This document shows, piece by piece, positions 36,429 through 47,735 of a stretch of DNA of 64,000 bases. The notes under the pieces were generated by a model that was not told the origin of the DNA, searched no databases, and saw only the letters and a program-made list of their open reading frames with translations. The position numbers and the translations under genes were made by a program. The DNA comes from Druceiella hillmani (taxonomy: Eukaryota; Arthropoda; Insecta; Lepidoptera; Hepialidae), in contig JAYKKI010000132.1 in assembly GCA_039881145.1 (NCBI GenBank), positions 4,157,854-4,221,853 on the forward strand. The letters run 5' to 3'. Each line of letters starts with the position of its first letter. Within the stretch, counting starts at the first letter, position 1.

Positions 36429-36883
36429 TTAAAACAAACAGCGTGAATTGCACGATGGAAAGACATGTTTGTGCGGAATAAAAAACTGAAAGTGTTTTAT
36501 TCCATAGAGGAATATAATACTGAAAAGACTAAAGGTGCATTATTTTTGGAACAATATGAAAGAAACAACCTTTGCAATCATTAATGCATTACAAGTATGC
36601 GGAAAAACGAAGTATGATAGAAAACTTTTTAAACCGCGACTACAATTAACTTACACTCAAAATAGACGTCAAGAAATATTTTTAGGCTCGTTTTTCATAG
36701 CAAATAGAAGTTATGTATACTTCCCAGCAAAGAAATTCCATAGTTATTGTGATGCATTCAGAAAGTTAACCGATTCATTTGATATATCTAATAGAAGGAC
36801 ATAAAAAGTAGTCCAAACACAAATTAAATATTTTTCAACCAAGTTGTGACTCAGATAGAATTATTGTGCAATCGTTGTGATTT
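36338..36883 (+). repeat. Unrecognised coding-type repeat, copy 1
   Basis: Aligns by eye along its length with 40358-40923: CTTTGAAGATGA, ATTATATACAAGGATGGATG, TTTTATTCCATAGAGGAATA, GTGCATTATTTTTGGAACAA, CGACTACAATTAACTTACA, and AATTATTGTGCAATCGTTGTGA at the end. Within it, 36535-36804 keeps a frame that includes FLGSFFIANRSYVYFPAKKF and YCDAFRKLTDSFDISNR, the counterpart of FGSFSIANRCIYFTSTKYYG and AISKLAESFEIPNRS in copy 2. Conservation of the peptide across diverged DNA supports a once-coding element. Family unknown. Confidence 0.8.
36535..36804 (+). pseudogene. Shared reading frame in repeat copy 1, unrecognised
   Basis: An 89-codon frame whose second half, FLGSFFIANRSYVYFPAKKF, YCDAFRKLTDSFDISNR, is the best preserved part shared with the second copy. 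An alternative frame upstream (from about 36490) reads FYSIEEYNTEKTKGALFLEQ, so a shift of frame near 36555-36570 has broken a longer protein. The G-x-F-x-I-(A)NR-x-(V/I)YF pattern looks like a compact beta-rich domain end, but I do not recognise it. Confidence 0.5.
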
Positions 36884-36889
36884 GAGAGC

Positions 36890-37165
36890 GATTTTTTGGT
36901 TACATAATACGTAATTAGCGCTACAATAATTTTTTCTTACACCCCCTACACGATAATCTTCGAAGAAATTTTTTTATTTCTTAATCTACCCCCTGAAATA
37001 AACCTACGGAAAAAAATAACTTGTATATATCACGTAATTGGGCCGCCATACTCAATATCTGTGCTCAAAATCAAATTTTCAAGTCGAATTATTTTTGAGA
37101 TCGTGATAGATCGACGGACGCACATAGAACTAATTCCATTAGTATTTTATTTTAATTACAGAACA
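36890..37165 (+). repeat. Fragment related to the insect 'CCCCCT...GATCGTGAT...GGACAGAC' repeat
   Basis: Contains TTACACCCCCTACACGATAA, CTACCCCCTGAAATAAAC, ATTTTTGAGATCGTGATAGA and TCGACGGACGCACATAGAAC. Pyrimidine-rich blocks followed by a GATCG..GA.GGAC motif recall another part of the lepidopteran dispersed-repeat family. No coding capacity. Assignment is from memory. Confidence 0.4.
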
Positions 37166-38144
37166 TTAAAAATTATGTTTTCTTTAAAAAGTATTCAAGA
37201 AATAAGTACATTTTCATTTTGGCACTTTCCATAATGTTTTGAACATTAAATATCGAATTTTGGGGACGCGAAGCCAAAGAAAAGCTCATAGAGTTTTGTT
37301 TGCTAATATGTCAAATTATATTGAATTCACAGTAATTGAACCATTAAAAGGTATTCTTACGAAAATACTATATGGATTAAACATTTAGATCGAATCTATA
37401 TATTACATTAGGGTAATGAAAACTAAATTGAAACGACAACGTTTTAGCGATGAAAATTGTATTCAATAACAGTTAAATTTGTTTCCCAGAAATGGGTTTC
37501 TTTGACATATAATGATAACTGAAATGATTCGTCAAATAAATATAGTTTTCTTTTCTATGCTAATCAAACGTTACCATTCACGATCTCTGAATGAAGTCTG
37601 TTAACTTTTTTTGCTACTCATTTTATTTCCGTTACGGTACATTAAATATTTCTTATTGGTCTCCATTCTTTTACTGGAAATACTTCCAAGGTTAATACAT
37701 GCATTTTTATTTTTAATGTATATTCATAAGAGAAAAACTGGAAATGAAATTAGTGGTACACGGAGTTTTCATACTTGCATCTGGTTTTATTGCAAATGTC
37801 ACTAAATATGCACCAACGAATTTAGAATTTGTTGGGAATTCATTTCAATTTTATTTTAGTATCCCGTTTCCATATTTAGCATCCTTATCTCGTCTCTTCT
37901 AATTTCTTACTGCCTTTTTGTAACCTGTGAAAGCTAAGACTTTTATATACGCCACATAATCAACTAATTACAATACTAGTTTCTTTTTAAAGTGTGTTAT
38001 TTAAGTTTTCTAATTTTTGGTTAAAGAAAATTTTGGGTATTCTTCAAATAGTTAATAAAATTTGTGGACAAAAAAGTAACGTCTCTCGAATTTTGCTTAC
38101 AGGTAACTTTATTATTCCGAAAAGACAAATATATCATTGACATG
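37166..38144. other. AT-rich DNA with no recognisable gene
   Basis: No supported feature between the dispersed-repeat fragment and the LINE relic. Confidence 0.5.
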
Positions 38145-39193
38145 TCTTTAGATTAAGACAAATTCTCGAAAAGACCTTGAAATTTGGTAATGAGGTTTAC
38201 TATTTTTTTATTGATTTTCTAGAGGTTTTTGATAGTGTCAATGGAGACAACTTATTCGAAGCAATGAAGGAGATGCATATTCCATTCAAGCTTATCTCTT
38301 TAATAATAGCTACACTTGTAAATTCAAAGGCAAAAATTGGGTCTATGTTTTAATATTGTTTTAGGAAAGGTCTTAAGAGATTCAGGTATCCATTAATGAG
38401 GCCATATCTTCTTAAAATCCATCCAAATTCTTGCATACGCTAATGATGTTGTAATTGTAAGATCTTTTGCAATTTTAGAAAAGACTTTTCGACATTTTTA
38501 CGTGACTGCAAGGGCTATGAATCTAAACATAAACCAGGAGAAGAAAAACTTTTTTTTTGCCAATATTGCGTTAAGCATACGCATTTTTAGATTGAGCATC
38601 CGGTTGTGATTTGAAATTAATTGTCAAAATAAAATATTGTCAGAAATTAAAAACAGAATTGGTGTTGATAATAGAGCTTTTTATGGGCAGAAAAACTTTC
38701 TCAGGTTACAATTTATTTCTAAAAAAAGAAAATTGCTATTATATAAATCCCTCATTAGACCAATATTAATCCATGACTGTGAAACATGGTCATTGACAAA
38801 ATCAGGTGAGGCCCATTTCGATATTTCTGAACAAAAATTTTAAGATCAATTCTTGGGGGCGTAAAGAAAAATGATATTTGGAGAAGGACATACAACTCTG
38901 AAATATATACATTTTACAAATACCCAGACATCATAAAATTTATTAAAATTGATAGACTGAATTGGGCTGCTCATATTGTTCGAAAGGAGAATAATTCAAA
39001 TCTTCTCAAAAGGATCTTTTTGACAAAACCGCAAGAACAAAGAAAAAGAAGAAGATATAACATAGGAAATGCGGAGAAGAAAGATTTTGGGGTGCTGATG
39101 TCCAGTATCTGGAAGTTGGTTGTTACACACAAAGCTGCATGGAAGTCGCTTCAAAGAAAAACATTAGCCCACCCTGGGCTGTCGAGCTACTGA
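38145..39193 (+). pseudogene. Non-LTR retrotransposon (LINE) reverse-transcriptase relic
   Basis: Plus strand, in several frames: FRLRQILEKTLKFGNEVYYF, then FIDFLEVFDSVNGDNLFEAM (motif A, D kept) and IPFKLISLIIATLVNSKAKI. After a deletion of most of the region to motif B comes ILAYANDVVIVRSF (motif C; YADD is YAND at 38436-38447). Then RAMNLNINQEKKN, NRAFYGQKNFLRLQFISKKR, LLLYKSLIRPILIHDCETW, RTYNSEIY, INWAAHIVRK-like, LKRIFLTKPQEQRKRRR, and a tail resembling AW..L......AHPGLSSY with stops at 39191. This is the layout of the RT thumb and C-terminal region of insect LINEs whose 3' ends carry TGA/GATGAT repeats (TGATGATGA here). The endonuclease part is missing. The clade is uncertain. Confidence 0.93.
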
Positions 39194-39829
39194 TGATGAG
39201 CTTTCTTATTCCTTGTTGCGTTTTTGTATTTTATGTAAATAGACAGAGTACTTTTTATTAGTAATATTATTTAATAGACATGGCATTTACATATAAATGG
39301 TTTAATAATGAAAATAATGTAGGTAAAGTTACTCGGACTAACTATCCAAATAAAAATTCCTATTATCTAATATGTTACATTACTTAAAAATATACCTGAT
39401 AAGTATGATAGCAATTAGAGTTCCATACCCACTTAGGAAAATATGAACTTTCAAATAGTTAAGGGTATTATGTTACATTATAAAAATTACTTGAGTGCTT
39501 ATATCTCGTCCATTCATGAATACAAATTAACCAATTTTTTTTAACATTTAACAAATGCCGCTATCGTGAATTTTTAATCTTTTACCAATGCAAAGATGCA
39601 GATAGAGAGTTTATAATTTACTAAGAGAGTGTATATCCCCCATACACTATTTGTATTTTCGGAGACTGATGTCTCGCGAACGAGACGTGGTAATATTTAT
39701 TAGTATGCAACATTTAAATTTATAGCGTTTAAAAATAAAAATAATTGTGTCACTCAGTAGAAACTACGAACGTAAAAATTTTTCATCTAGAAATTTGTTC
39801 TAGTGGTAAACGGACTAAGGTCAAAGATT
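39194..39829. other. AT-rich DNA, probably including the LINE 3' end
   Basis: The first bases (TGATGATGA) may be the LINE terminal repeat. Nothing else is supported. Confidence 0.45.
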
Positions 39830-39930
39830 TAGGATTTTGTGATATATGGACGAACAGACGGAGAAATAGACACGAGAAAATTATAGGGGTTAATTTTTTC
39901 ACCATTTGTTACGTAACATTAAAAAAAGAA
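39830..39930 (-). repeat. Dispersed-repeat fragment ('GGACGAACAGACGG...AACATTAAAAA' end)
   Basis: The plus strand reads TGGACGAACAGACGGAGAAA, TATAGGGGTTAATTTTTTCA, CCATTTGTTACGTAACATTA followed by AAAAA. Reversed, this fits the 5' end of the 'TTTTTAGGGTTCCGTA..CCAAATGG...CCGTCCGTC' repeats related to the element at 23936. Short and decayed. Confidence 0.5.
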
Positions 39931-40004
39931 ATAAAAAAAAAATTTAGTTAATTGACTATTGTCATTATATTGCTGCACCAATAAAACCGAAAAATTTTAG
40001 AAAT

Positions 40005-40026
40005 GTATATATATATATATATATAT

Positions 40027-40113
<87 letters not shown>

Positions 40114-40121
40114 TATACATA
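40005..40121. repeat. Long (TA)n array with CATACATA and TG interruptions
   Basis: About 115 bases of TA with a few transitions. Confidence 0.98.
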
Positions 40122-40357
40122 CTTTTTATGGTATTTTAGGATTCATTGAACATTGTAAAGGAATTTTTTTTGGTAGGATTTAAGGCTTAAATTCAGAACA
40201 ATTAAGGAATCTAATGGGTACATTTATAAGTTTTCAATATTGTTAGGATGTAAAGAGCGTTTAACATTAATGATTAATTTAATATATATGAAAATGTATA
40301 TATTGCTTAATGATTGTTAGTCTTTTCTAACGGATATAAATAATTTAAATTATTATC

Positions 40358-40923
40358 GTTCCTTTGAGGATGACAAATAAGGAATTATATACTAGGATGG
40401 ATGTCGTCCAATTCATTTAATGCAGTAAAGTATTACTTATTAAAATAAACAACGTGAGTGTGTTATAAAATTGTACGATTTAAAGACATCTCAGCAAAGA
40501 TTAAAAAACAGAAGAAATTTTATTCCATAGGGGAATAAGATACTGAAAACACTAAAGGTACATTATTTTTGGAATAATATGAAAACTGGATGAAAGCAAC
40601 AACCAGTGCAATCATTAAATGCATAATAAGCATGTAGAAAAACAAAGTATGATAGGACACTTTTCAAACGGCGATTACAATTCACTTAGACTCGAAATAG
40701 ACCACATTGGGAAATATTTTGGCTCGTTTTCCATTGCCAATAGATGTATTTATTTCACATCAACGAAATACTATGGTAATAGTGATGCAATCAGCAAGTT
40801 AGCCGAGTCATTTGAAATACCTAATAGAAGCACACCATAAGTAGTCCCAACACCAAATAAATATTCTTCAATTAATTAAAATTAGTTGTGATTCAGGTAC
40901 GGAATTATTGTGCAATCGTTGTG
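40358..40923 (+). repeat. Unrecognised coding-type repeat, copy 2
   Basis: Colinear with 36338-36883 (see that entry). It begins CCTTTGAGGATGAC, keeps AGGATGGATGTCGTCCAATT, TATTCCATAGGGGAATAAGA and CACTAAAGGTACATTATTTT, and ends AATTATTGTGCAATCGTTGT. A 73-codon frame at 40619-40840 retains FGSFSIANRCIYF and ISKLAESFEIPNRS. A segment absent from copy 1 encodes a Trp-Met-Lys-Ala-Thr-Thr-like stretch near 40590, which suggests that copy 1 has lost a few codons. The coding frame is broken by several stops upstream of 40600. Confidence 0.8.
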
Positions 40924-41804
40924 AAAATAAATTTATTATGTGTTAAAGAATTTAAATGCGATATAAAATATTATTCGGGAGTTTACTCGGTAATAGAAAA
41001 TATCGTCATTAAATTTTAATTAGCGCCGAAACTTTACCAGTGTACATCTCAACGTACTAGAACACAACGCTGTAATACAAAATAAAAATACATTCGAAGA
41101 TACATGAATTCGGCAATGAATAAATGCTTTAAATATTGAGCAATATTCGAATAACGGTTATGAATATACGACTATTAATAAATGAGAGCAAGTGTTATTA
41201 AATTGTTTAACAATCATTTTACTGTTTCCCAACACCATAACCCATCATTTGACTGTTTTTCCGTGACGGATATTAAAGGAATATTTTTCACACAATGAAA
41301 AATTATGTAGAGCGAAAAGTATTTTGGAAAATAGCAAAAATTAAATTTCGTCGTGAAAATGTCTTTGATCCAAAAAAAGGTATTGATAATCTTTCCATGT
41401 ATTTCTTTTCGGTGATGCCTTTTATCTCAAGGTTTCAATTCGAACGTAATAAGTTACAAAGTTTTTTTTGTCCTTTGCGAACAGTTTTGTGATTACTGAT
41501 TACCCATTGTCTATTACATCTGACGCGGTAATTTTGTTAATAATATTACTTTTGTTCCTTTCATTTCATTAAAAGGGGTAAAATATTATCATTACTAATT
41601 AGATTAATACTTAAGGTCGTTTTTAATAAGCTCTGAATGGAAATTTACGAAACAAAATTTCATACACTTCCGATTGTTGCATCATCATGAAACTAGGCAG
41701 TTATGTGTAGTTTTGTTGATAGTATAATAAAACTGTGCAATGTGATTATATGATATAGAAATGAAATTTAGGTATTGAACTCGACAACCGAACAGGACCG
41801 AAAG
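40924..41804. other. AT-rich DNA with no recognisable gene
   Basis: No supported feature. Confidence 0.5.
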
Positions 41805-41847
41805 ATTAGAAGTCCAAACACGGTTATGAGTTTGGACGGCTTCTAAT
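41805..41847. repeat. Inverted repeat with asymmetric bulge
   Basis: ATTAGAAG-TCCAAAC at 41805-41819 pairs with GTTTGGACGGCTTCTAAT at 41830-41847. The right arm carries three extra bases. Loop of about 10. It lies just upstream of the coding-like stretch at 41914-42081. Confidence 0.85.
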
Positions 41848-41913
41848 TATTATACATTATTATTATATTATGTCATCATGAAACTTGATAATCCTATCGG
41901 ATTGATTCCATGA

Positions 41914-42081
41914 AATAGAACCGAAAGTCAGATCGAAGAATTTGAAGGATCCATGCTCACCGGAAAAACGCCTTTTAATACTAGTGCGTTGGCGGAAATG
42001 AAGAGGATGCCCGCTCGGTCTTTCCTGGACCAAGAATCAGATAGATACACCTCAGTCATATCAAATATGTTGGTTTGCTAA
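41914..42081 (+). CDS. Coding-like fragment, unknown product
   Basis: A 55-codon stop-free stretch between a TGA (41911-41913) and a TAA (42079-42081), with base composition much richer in G+C than its flanks. It encodes an acidic then mixed peptide: TESQIEEFEGSMLTGKTPFN, TSALAEMKRMPARSFLDQES, DRYTSVISNMLVC. The use of many different residues, including Met, Glu, Asp and Ser, contrasts with the surrounding noise. An internal ATG is at 41953. Acceptor-like AGs (GAAATAG, AAAGTCAG) precede it, but the pyrimidine tract is poor. It may be an exon, perhaps a terminal one, or a mobile-element scrap. Family not recognised. Confidence 0.35.
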   Translation, partial: NRTESQIEEFEGSMLTGKTPFNTSALAEMKRMPARSFLDQESDRYTSVISNMLVC

Positions 42082-42290
42082 TTTCAATTCTGTAGAAGAT
42101 GTGTATATAATATAAATTAAGTTTAAAACGATACTTTTTTCTATAATATATGACTGAAAAATATTAATTATACAAAAACATAAAAAAACACGCTTACATA
42201 AATACCGCATTTAAAACAAATAATAATATCCAACCTGTTTTATTTATTTACTCTGTAAGGGCTTTAGTGTAAGTCATGTTTGTTATTGAG

Positions 42291-42438
42291 TATAATATTT
42301 GAGTGTAAAAGAGTGGGGCCATTTTTCTCCAAAATGAATGATTTTATACTCAAATTAATATTATGTTAATGAAAATGAATAATCTTTCAGTTAGATTTCA
42401 AGATAAAGAATCTTATACTTTTACACTGAAATATTATA
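42291..42438. mobile_element. MITE-like element with about 23 bp terminal inverted repeats
   Basis: TATAATATTTGAGTGTAAAA (from 42291) is the reverse complement, with one or two mismatches, of the sequence ending at 42438 (ACTTTTACACTGAAATATTA). About 100 bp of non-coding DNA lies between the arms. The size of about 148 bp and the structure are those of a miniature inverted-repeat element. The inner segment TTTCAGTTAGATTTCAAGAT is nearly identical to 32612-32635, suggesting a dispersed family. Target-site duplication unclear. Confidence 0.7.
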
Positions 42439-43163
42439 TCCAAAAACGAACGTGGTTAACACTAAAGTCCTTATAGAATAGAGAAAGAAAGTAAGGTCGA
42501 TATAGTTTTTTCGATACCAATTTGTTGCAGCAGCGTAAATAGAAAATCAAACTCTTGACTTTTGTCAATATGTACAGATATTTCGTACAAACCCTTACAA
42601 ATAATTTGTTTTTATGCCTTTATTATTTCAATAACTTCCATGTATATAGTAAAGCTTACACGAGACAGTTTTTAAAAATATTATTATAATTTTAACACAA
42701 AGCAGGAAATATAACTTTTGCTTTAAGTGAAATGTCAATTTGACCGAAGTAAAATGGGGAATTACCGTTATCTGATTATCGTATCAACGAGTAATTTTAC
42801 TCATCTAATACCCGATACATGCTAATAATATCAGTTACCTGATGGTGTCAAAATGCAACTACATTCTATCCAATAAATAACCCATACTCGATTTTGTATT
42901 AAACCATCGAAAAATCGGCCATTGGTAAATGAAGTAAAGAGCACCTAAATAAGCTACTTCTTTCATACTTTATTTAAATGCTAAAAAGAGAGAAGCGGGG
43001 AGTAGTGTGGTCATTGCATTACAGTTTATTTTCATTTTAACTTTGAATTTAGGGAGAGAAGTTATAACAAATTAATTTTTTAATTAAATCAATTGACCAT
43101 TTTTTTTGTATGAACAATGTAAACAAAAATTAGCTTGTGTGAGACACCAATTATTTAGAACGT

Positions 43164-43290
43164 AATTTTTGAGATTCCGTACCTCAAAAGTTTGCTCAAA
43201 TGTCCATCAGCCTATTCGCCATGTTTGTTTTGCTCAGAAATAATTTCATGTAGACACATGAAATTTACTGTAACTTAGAAATATAAACTT
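43164..43290 (+). repeat. 5' fragment of the 'TTCCGTACCTCAAAA' dispersed repeat
   Basis: TTTTTGAGATTCCGTACCTC followed by AAAAG is the same start as the copy at 23936. The sequence then diverges, keeping only a short pyrimidine/CC-rich stretch and a CATGAAATTT-like piece. Confidence 0.6.
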
Positions 43291-44495
43291 TTGCATTTAA
43301 CACAGAAACATGAAAGAAATAGAGCATATTATCCCGCATAATAAGATACGACTATATGGATATTTTAGATAGGCAAATAACATAGTCGAAAAAACCTTAT
43401 TTCGATTATTATGTGTCAGGAGTAAAACACGAATAATAATTCTGGTTGGCTGTAAGAAGTTGTTTTCGTAGCAATGAGTCCGCCTCTTATATAATTTTTT
43501 TATTACATTAATATCTTTAAATGGCAGTATTCTCTGTTTTGTAAAATTTCCTAATAACATGCTAAACTGACAGATAATAAGTGCGGGGTTATGACACAGT
43601 TCGTCCTGAAAATTGTTTTAATATTTTTCTTCCTGGTTCCCAAGACGTAAAAAGGACTTGACTACCACCCTGTGTTGGTAAAGTGGTTAATGATTAAAAT
43701 CTATATAGTGTTCGGCTAAATAGATGCATTCCGTGTCATCGCAAGGAAAACGCCAGTGACGAGCTGCTATAGGATAGTAGATAGAATGAAAAATTCACTG
43801 CTGAAGGGTAAAATGATGTCATTCCCATATATCTTGCTTCTCACGGAATACCTGACTCCTAGTAACTAAATTCAAGGTAAAGTCCCGATATGTTATTATA
43901 ACTAAATGTTACGTTTATTTTTGTATAATCTTAGTAGAAAATATGCAATAAAAACACATTACAGCACTTGCAAAAATGGCGCTCGGACTGTCAAATGTCA
44001 TACTCATTTATTATTTATTATATCGCACTTGCGATACAATAGTTCAAGGAAGAGGTTCTTTCTGAACATAATTCTGACTAATTTATTTATGAAAACTTTA
44101 CCTTATAAATGTTATGATGTAAATAATAACAATAACCCATAATTAGATCTTGTAAAAGATTATTGATTCATCTTCGTAATAACATTTATCACATAAATTT
44201 GTCATAAATAAATTAGTTACAATAGTACCTGTAAATTGATATGAAATTGTATAATTACGTGTTTGGAAATGGCAATTGATAAGTTTATTTTCCGTACGTG
44301 TGCAATTCTGATTACAATACAATATAATGGTAAAATATGATAATGAAAAAGAAGCTGATCAATGAAACTCTTAAAATAATTGCAGCAAATCTTATCATAA
44401 ATCTTTGCTATCCATATTTTGGAAGAAAACTACAATTTCTAAAAATCTTTCTTTCGTTTCTATAACGAATCTCACCCTCTATATAATACACTTAC
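43291..44495. other. AT-rich DNA; GC-richer patch at about 43580-43880
   Basis: The patch has no open frame or recognisable motif. The remainder is featureless. Confidence 0.4.
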
Positions 44496-44655
44496 CTGCG
44501 GATATCAATAACGTTGAAATGTTATTTACTTTCCACGTCATAACAATTTTACCTGCATTAACTTTTTCGCTCACTTCCGTGTCAATTGCCATTTTAAGTT
44601 TGCGGTCAGACCGTAAGGCGGTAATCCTTTTGTCAAAAGCGTTTGACGTAGATAC
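44496..44655 (-). CDS. Exon-like minus-strand island with consensus donor, unknown product
   Basis: The minus strand is open for 53 codons between an acceptor (TTATTACTGTGCTTATTTTAAG, exon starting at 44655) and a consensus donor (GATATCCGCAG/GTAAGTG, exon ending at 44496). In phase 0 the peptide reads VSTSNAFDKRITALRSDRKL, KMAIDTEVSEKVNAGKIVMT, WKVNNISTLLISAG. It is charged and balanced, unlike AT noise, and the island is visibly richer in G+C than the flanks. Its start phase is compatible with the end phase of the candidate exon at 63580-63713. I do not recognise the product. A frame is also open on the opposite strand, which weakens the case. Confidence 0.35.
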
Positions 44656-47399
44656 CTTAAAATAAGCACAGTAATAAAGCGCATTGTCTCGATAATTTTA
44701 GATTATATGTCAATAGTTAAAACTCAAAACATTTCTATAAAAATTTTAAGAGCACAAATAAAGTACCAAAAAGAATTTAATTTTTTAAATTATGTGAAGT
44801 GTCTACTGAAAGGCCCACTTATGTTTCCTAAATAATTGATTGTAGAATTTAAATGTTCTGGAGATAGTATTGAAAATTTGGCAAATTTTTTTCAGACCAC
44901 TATAGAAATATTTTATTTTTGACAATATTGATAGCGTTAAGCCGCATATATTTAGGTAATTATCATTCAATGAAATTGATATAAAAATTTTTAAAGGTAT
45001 GTATATAATACTGAGTTATTTTAAATCTCGAACATCGCGTGATAATTGAAAAGTAAAACACTCTTCAAAATTTTGCGTAAAATGTCCAAGGAAAATATTA
45101 TCTGATGGATAAAAATAGTAGGAAAGATTTTGTTACCTAAAGTTTAGCAAAAATTTACCCAAAATGCAGTAATTATTTTAAAGATAATTTTTGAGATTTT
45201 CACGATAATTTTATGCCTGTGAAAAATATAATAGTCACTGTATTAATATGGTGAAAATTTGTTATTAATATTTGTGATCAGGTAGTAGAAACACTATATA
45301 ATCTTAAATATTTATACATACCCATTGAGGTAAAAACACATTATTAAGAAATATTCCTTTGTTTTTTTGTGCTACTTTCTCTATCATTCGTTTTTTGTTA
45401 TAATGTTCCGTTTTTTTTTCTTCAGTATAGTAAAGCAGAAAATCCAAAAAGAATTCGAATAAAAACTTGATATACATTTTTCTTATTTATAGAATCTTGT
45501 AAACAAAAGCAGGAAGAGCGTGTCTTTCCGTATTTAAAATGCTTTCGTACCATTGTTATGAAAAGTGTGTGTGCTATTTGTTAAATTACCACAAGGCTCC
45601 ATAAATTTATTTTCTTCCGCCAAAAAGTTGTTATGAATTGTACATAAAAATGAATCTTTATAACTGCATATCTTCAATTTCCTTTAGTGATATAACTTAC
45701 TAGCGGATTATTTTATCTATTTTCTTCAATAAATAGCTCTCTTTCCTGTTTATAAATTGTAGATTCGTAAGTATGAGATGACTTCATTGCGAAAATATTC
45801 ATTGATCCACCCTAATGGTTGAAATTATAAAAAAATTTAAATATTGCAGTTAACTTGATTTTGTACAATTTCCGATAGTTTAAGTGTCTTAAAAAAAGTT
45901 TTATCTTGAAGATTTTTTTGGAAACGGGCATTTTAGAGGCATTAAATGAAATATATCCAAAAAATATCTTTATTTTGGATGAAGTCAGTTTTCTTAAATT
46001 TTGCTTTGAATAAAAATTAAATCTAAATGTCGTTGAAATTAATATGTATATATCTCCCAACCAAGTATTAATTAGTAAACGTTGCCATCGATTAAACAAA
46101 GGACCCAAATGTAAACGCCGTTTCAGGAAGTATCAAAATTATTAATATTTTAAATAAAGTATTCTTTTTTTGCTACTAAACTCCATAAATATTTTTTTTA
46201 AAAATGAACATGTAATTTTCAGATTTCCTTGTCAATCACTATTTTAGAAGTTTAAAGTTTAAAAGTAATCCAAAAGTGTAGATAGAACCTAAAACTTTAA
46301 AATTTCTTGTAGAATCCTGATGTTTTATTTGTGAGCCTTTTTAATATTATACGGAGTTCACAACTATACAATTAATTAGTGTTCATAGCTTTGTTTACAA
46401 ATTTGGACACGGTTACAAAAATAATAAAACAACTCATTTAATGTAGATAAACATATATTTATACGTAATAACAAACTTGACAGAAAAAACCCTTCAAATT
46501 CATAAATAATATTTTGAATATAAATAACACACCTGTGTAAATACATGTACGTATATAAAAGTATTAAGTATTTTGAACTTCAAATTTGCAACTTCGTAAA
46601 GAAAAACAACACTCATATATGGTAAGGCTGATAAAATATTTTTTTGAAAATCAATGTAATAAATAATTTATATTATCAAAATATTAAACATAGAACATAA
46701 AACTGTGTCACATTTTTTAGTTTCAAATAAATACATATTCAGTCAAAACTGATTGTATACATTCGTAATATTACTAATAATAACCAATATGAATTGTGAA
46801 ATTTGGAGAGGGGAGAAAGTATAAAATATTTTGGAAAAATATTCCAAATTTCGACGCGTAAAATCTCTAAACCCTTGAATGCTACTCACACTCATGTTTA
46901 TTTTATAACGCATTAGAGCAAGATAGCTACAATAAGCCAGTTTTAATATGACTAGAACTATTTTGATGGTCTTCATACATGTATAAATATATATTATACA
47001 CGATATTTTGCGTCGGGATAGTGAAACAAAAAATATTGTAGTATCTGTTTTTCTTTCTGTGTATTATTGTATACGGTGGATAACATATACAACATACATC
47101 AATATTTATAACATAACAATATACATCAATATTTTTCATTATAAAAGTTAAGGTTTTAAGTTTATTCGACTATATTTTCGATGATTAGTTTCAATGTCAG
47201 GCGTGATTATTTAAAAAAATACACATTTAAAAACGCTTATAATTTATATTTGGCATTATTTATACACACTTTGGCATTAGATATACCGCCCTGTAAAGTA
47301 AGGGTTAAGACAATAACGCCAGTTGATTCCATTCAGGCATTTGAACATTCATAAATGTTCATAAATATAATTATTGCATGTGTGGATCATATATATAGG
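44656..47399. other. AT-rich DNA with no recognisable gene
   Basis: A short direct repeat (ATACATCAATATTT twice, 47092-47135) is present. Several 70-98 codon frames are Lys/Ile/Phe/Tyr/Asn-rich with no motif. Nothing else is supported. Confidence 0.5.
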
Positions 47400-47735
47400 C
47401 CTCCTATTAAATTTTAGATCGATAAATTAGGTTCAGTTCTCTAGGGACGTCTTCGTCGTCACATTAATGACGGCTTCCATCTCGGGGTTTCATGAATCTC
47501 TGACCGCAAAATGTAATTGTGGCATAATTTTTCCTCTTTAGGAACTTGTTTAATTTATTGGTTATTACATAGTTCACTATTTCACTAATAGAGGACATTA
47601 GCAATTTTTAGTAGCACTTTATTTTGAAAAGTTTGTATTGATTTAATATTTGGTTTCCTACTGCACCAAAAATTGGAATACGGTAAGATCAGATTGGTTT
47701 CATAACTTTATTGTAGGTTATCAATATGAATGACA
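47400..47735 (-). pseudogene. Jockey-type LINE 3' remnant (C-terminal end of ORF2)
   Basis: The minus strand reads TYNKVMKPI, then after a shift PYSNFWCSRKPNIKSIQTFQ and NKVLLKIANVLY, two stops, NSELCNNQ, and further on a degraded H....W.PSLM-RRRRP tail. This follows the landmarks of the C-terminal region of Jockey-clade reverse transcriptases (Y.....KPIW.YGIQLWG...NI..IQ.FQNK.LR.I.NAPWYV.N..LH.DL, and a final RRLKR.....). Only the last 110 or so codons are present, a typical 5'-truncated LINE insertion. It is broken by at least one frame shift and several stops. Confidence 0.8.
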
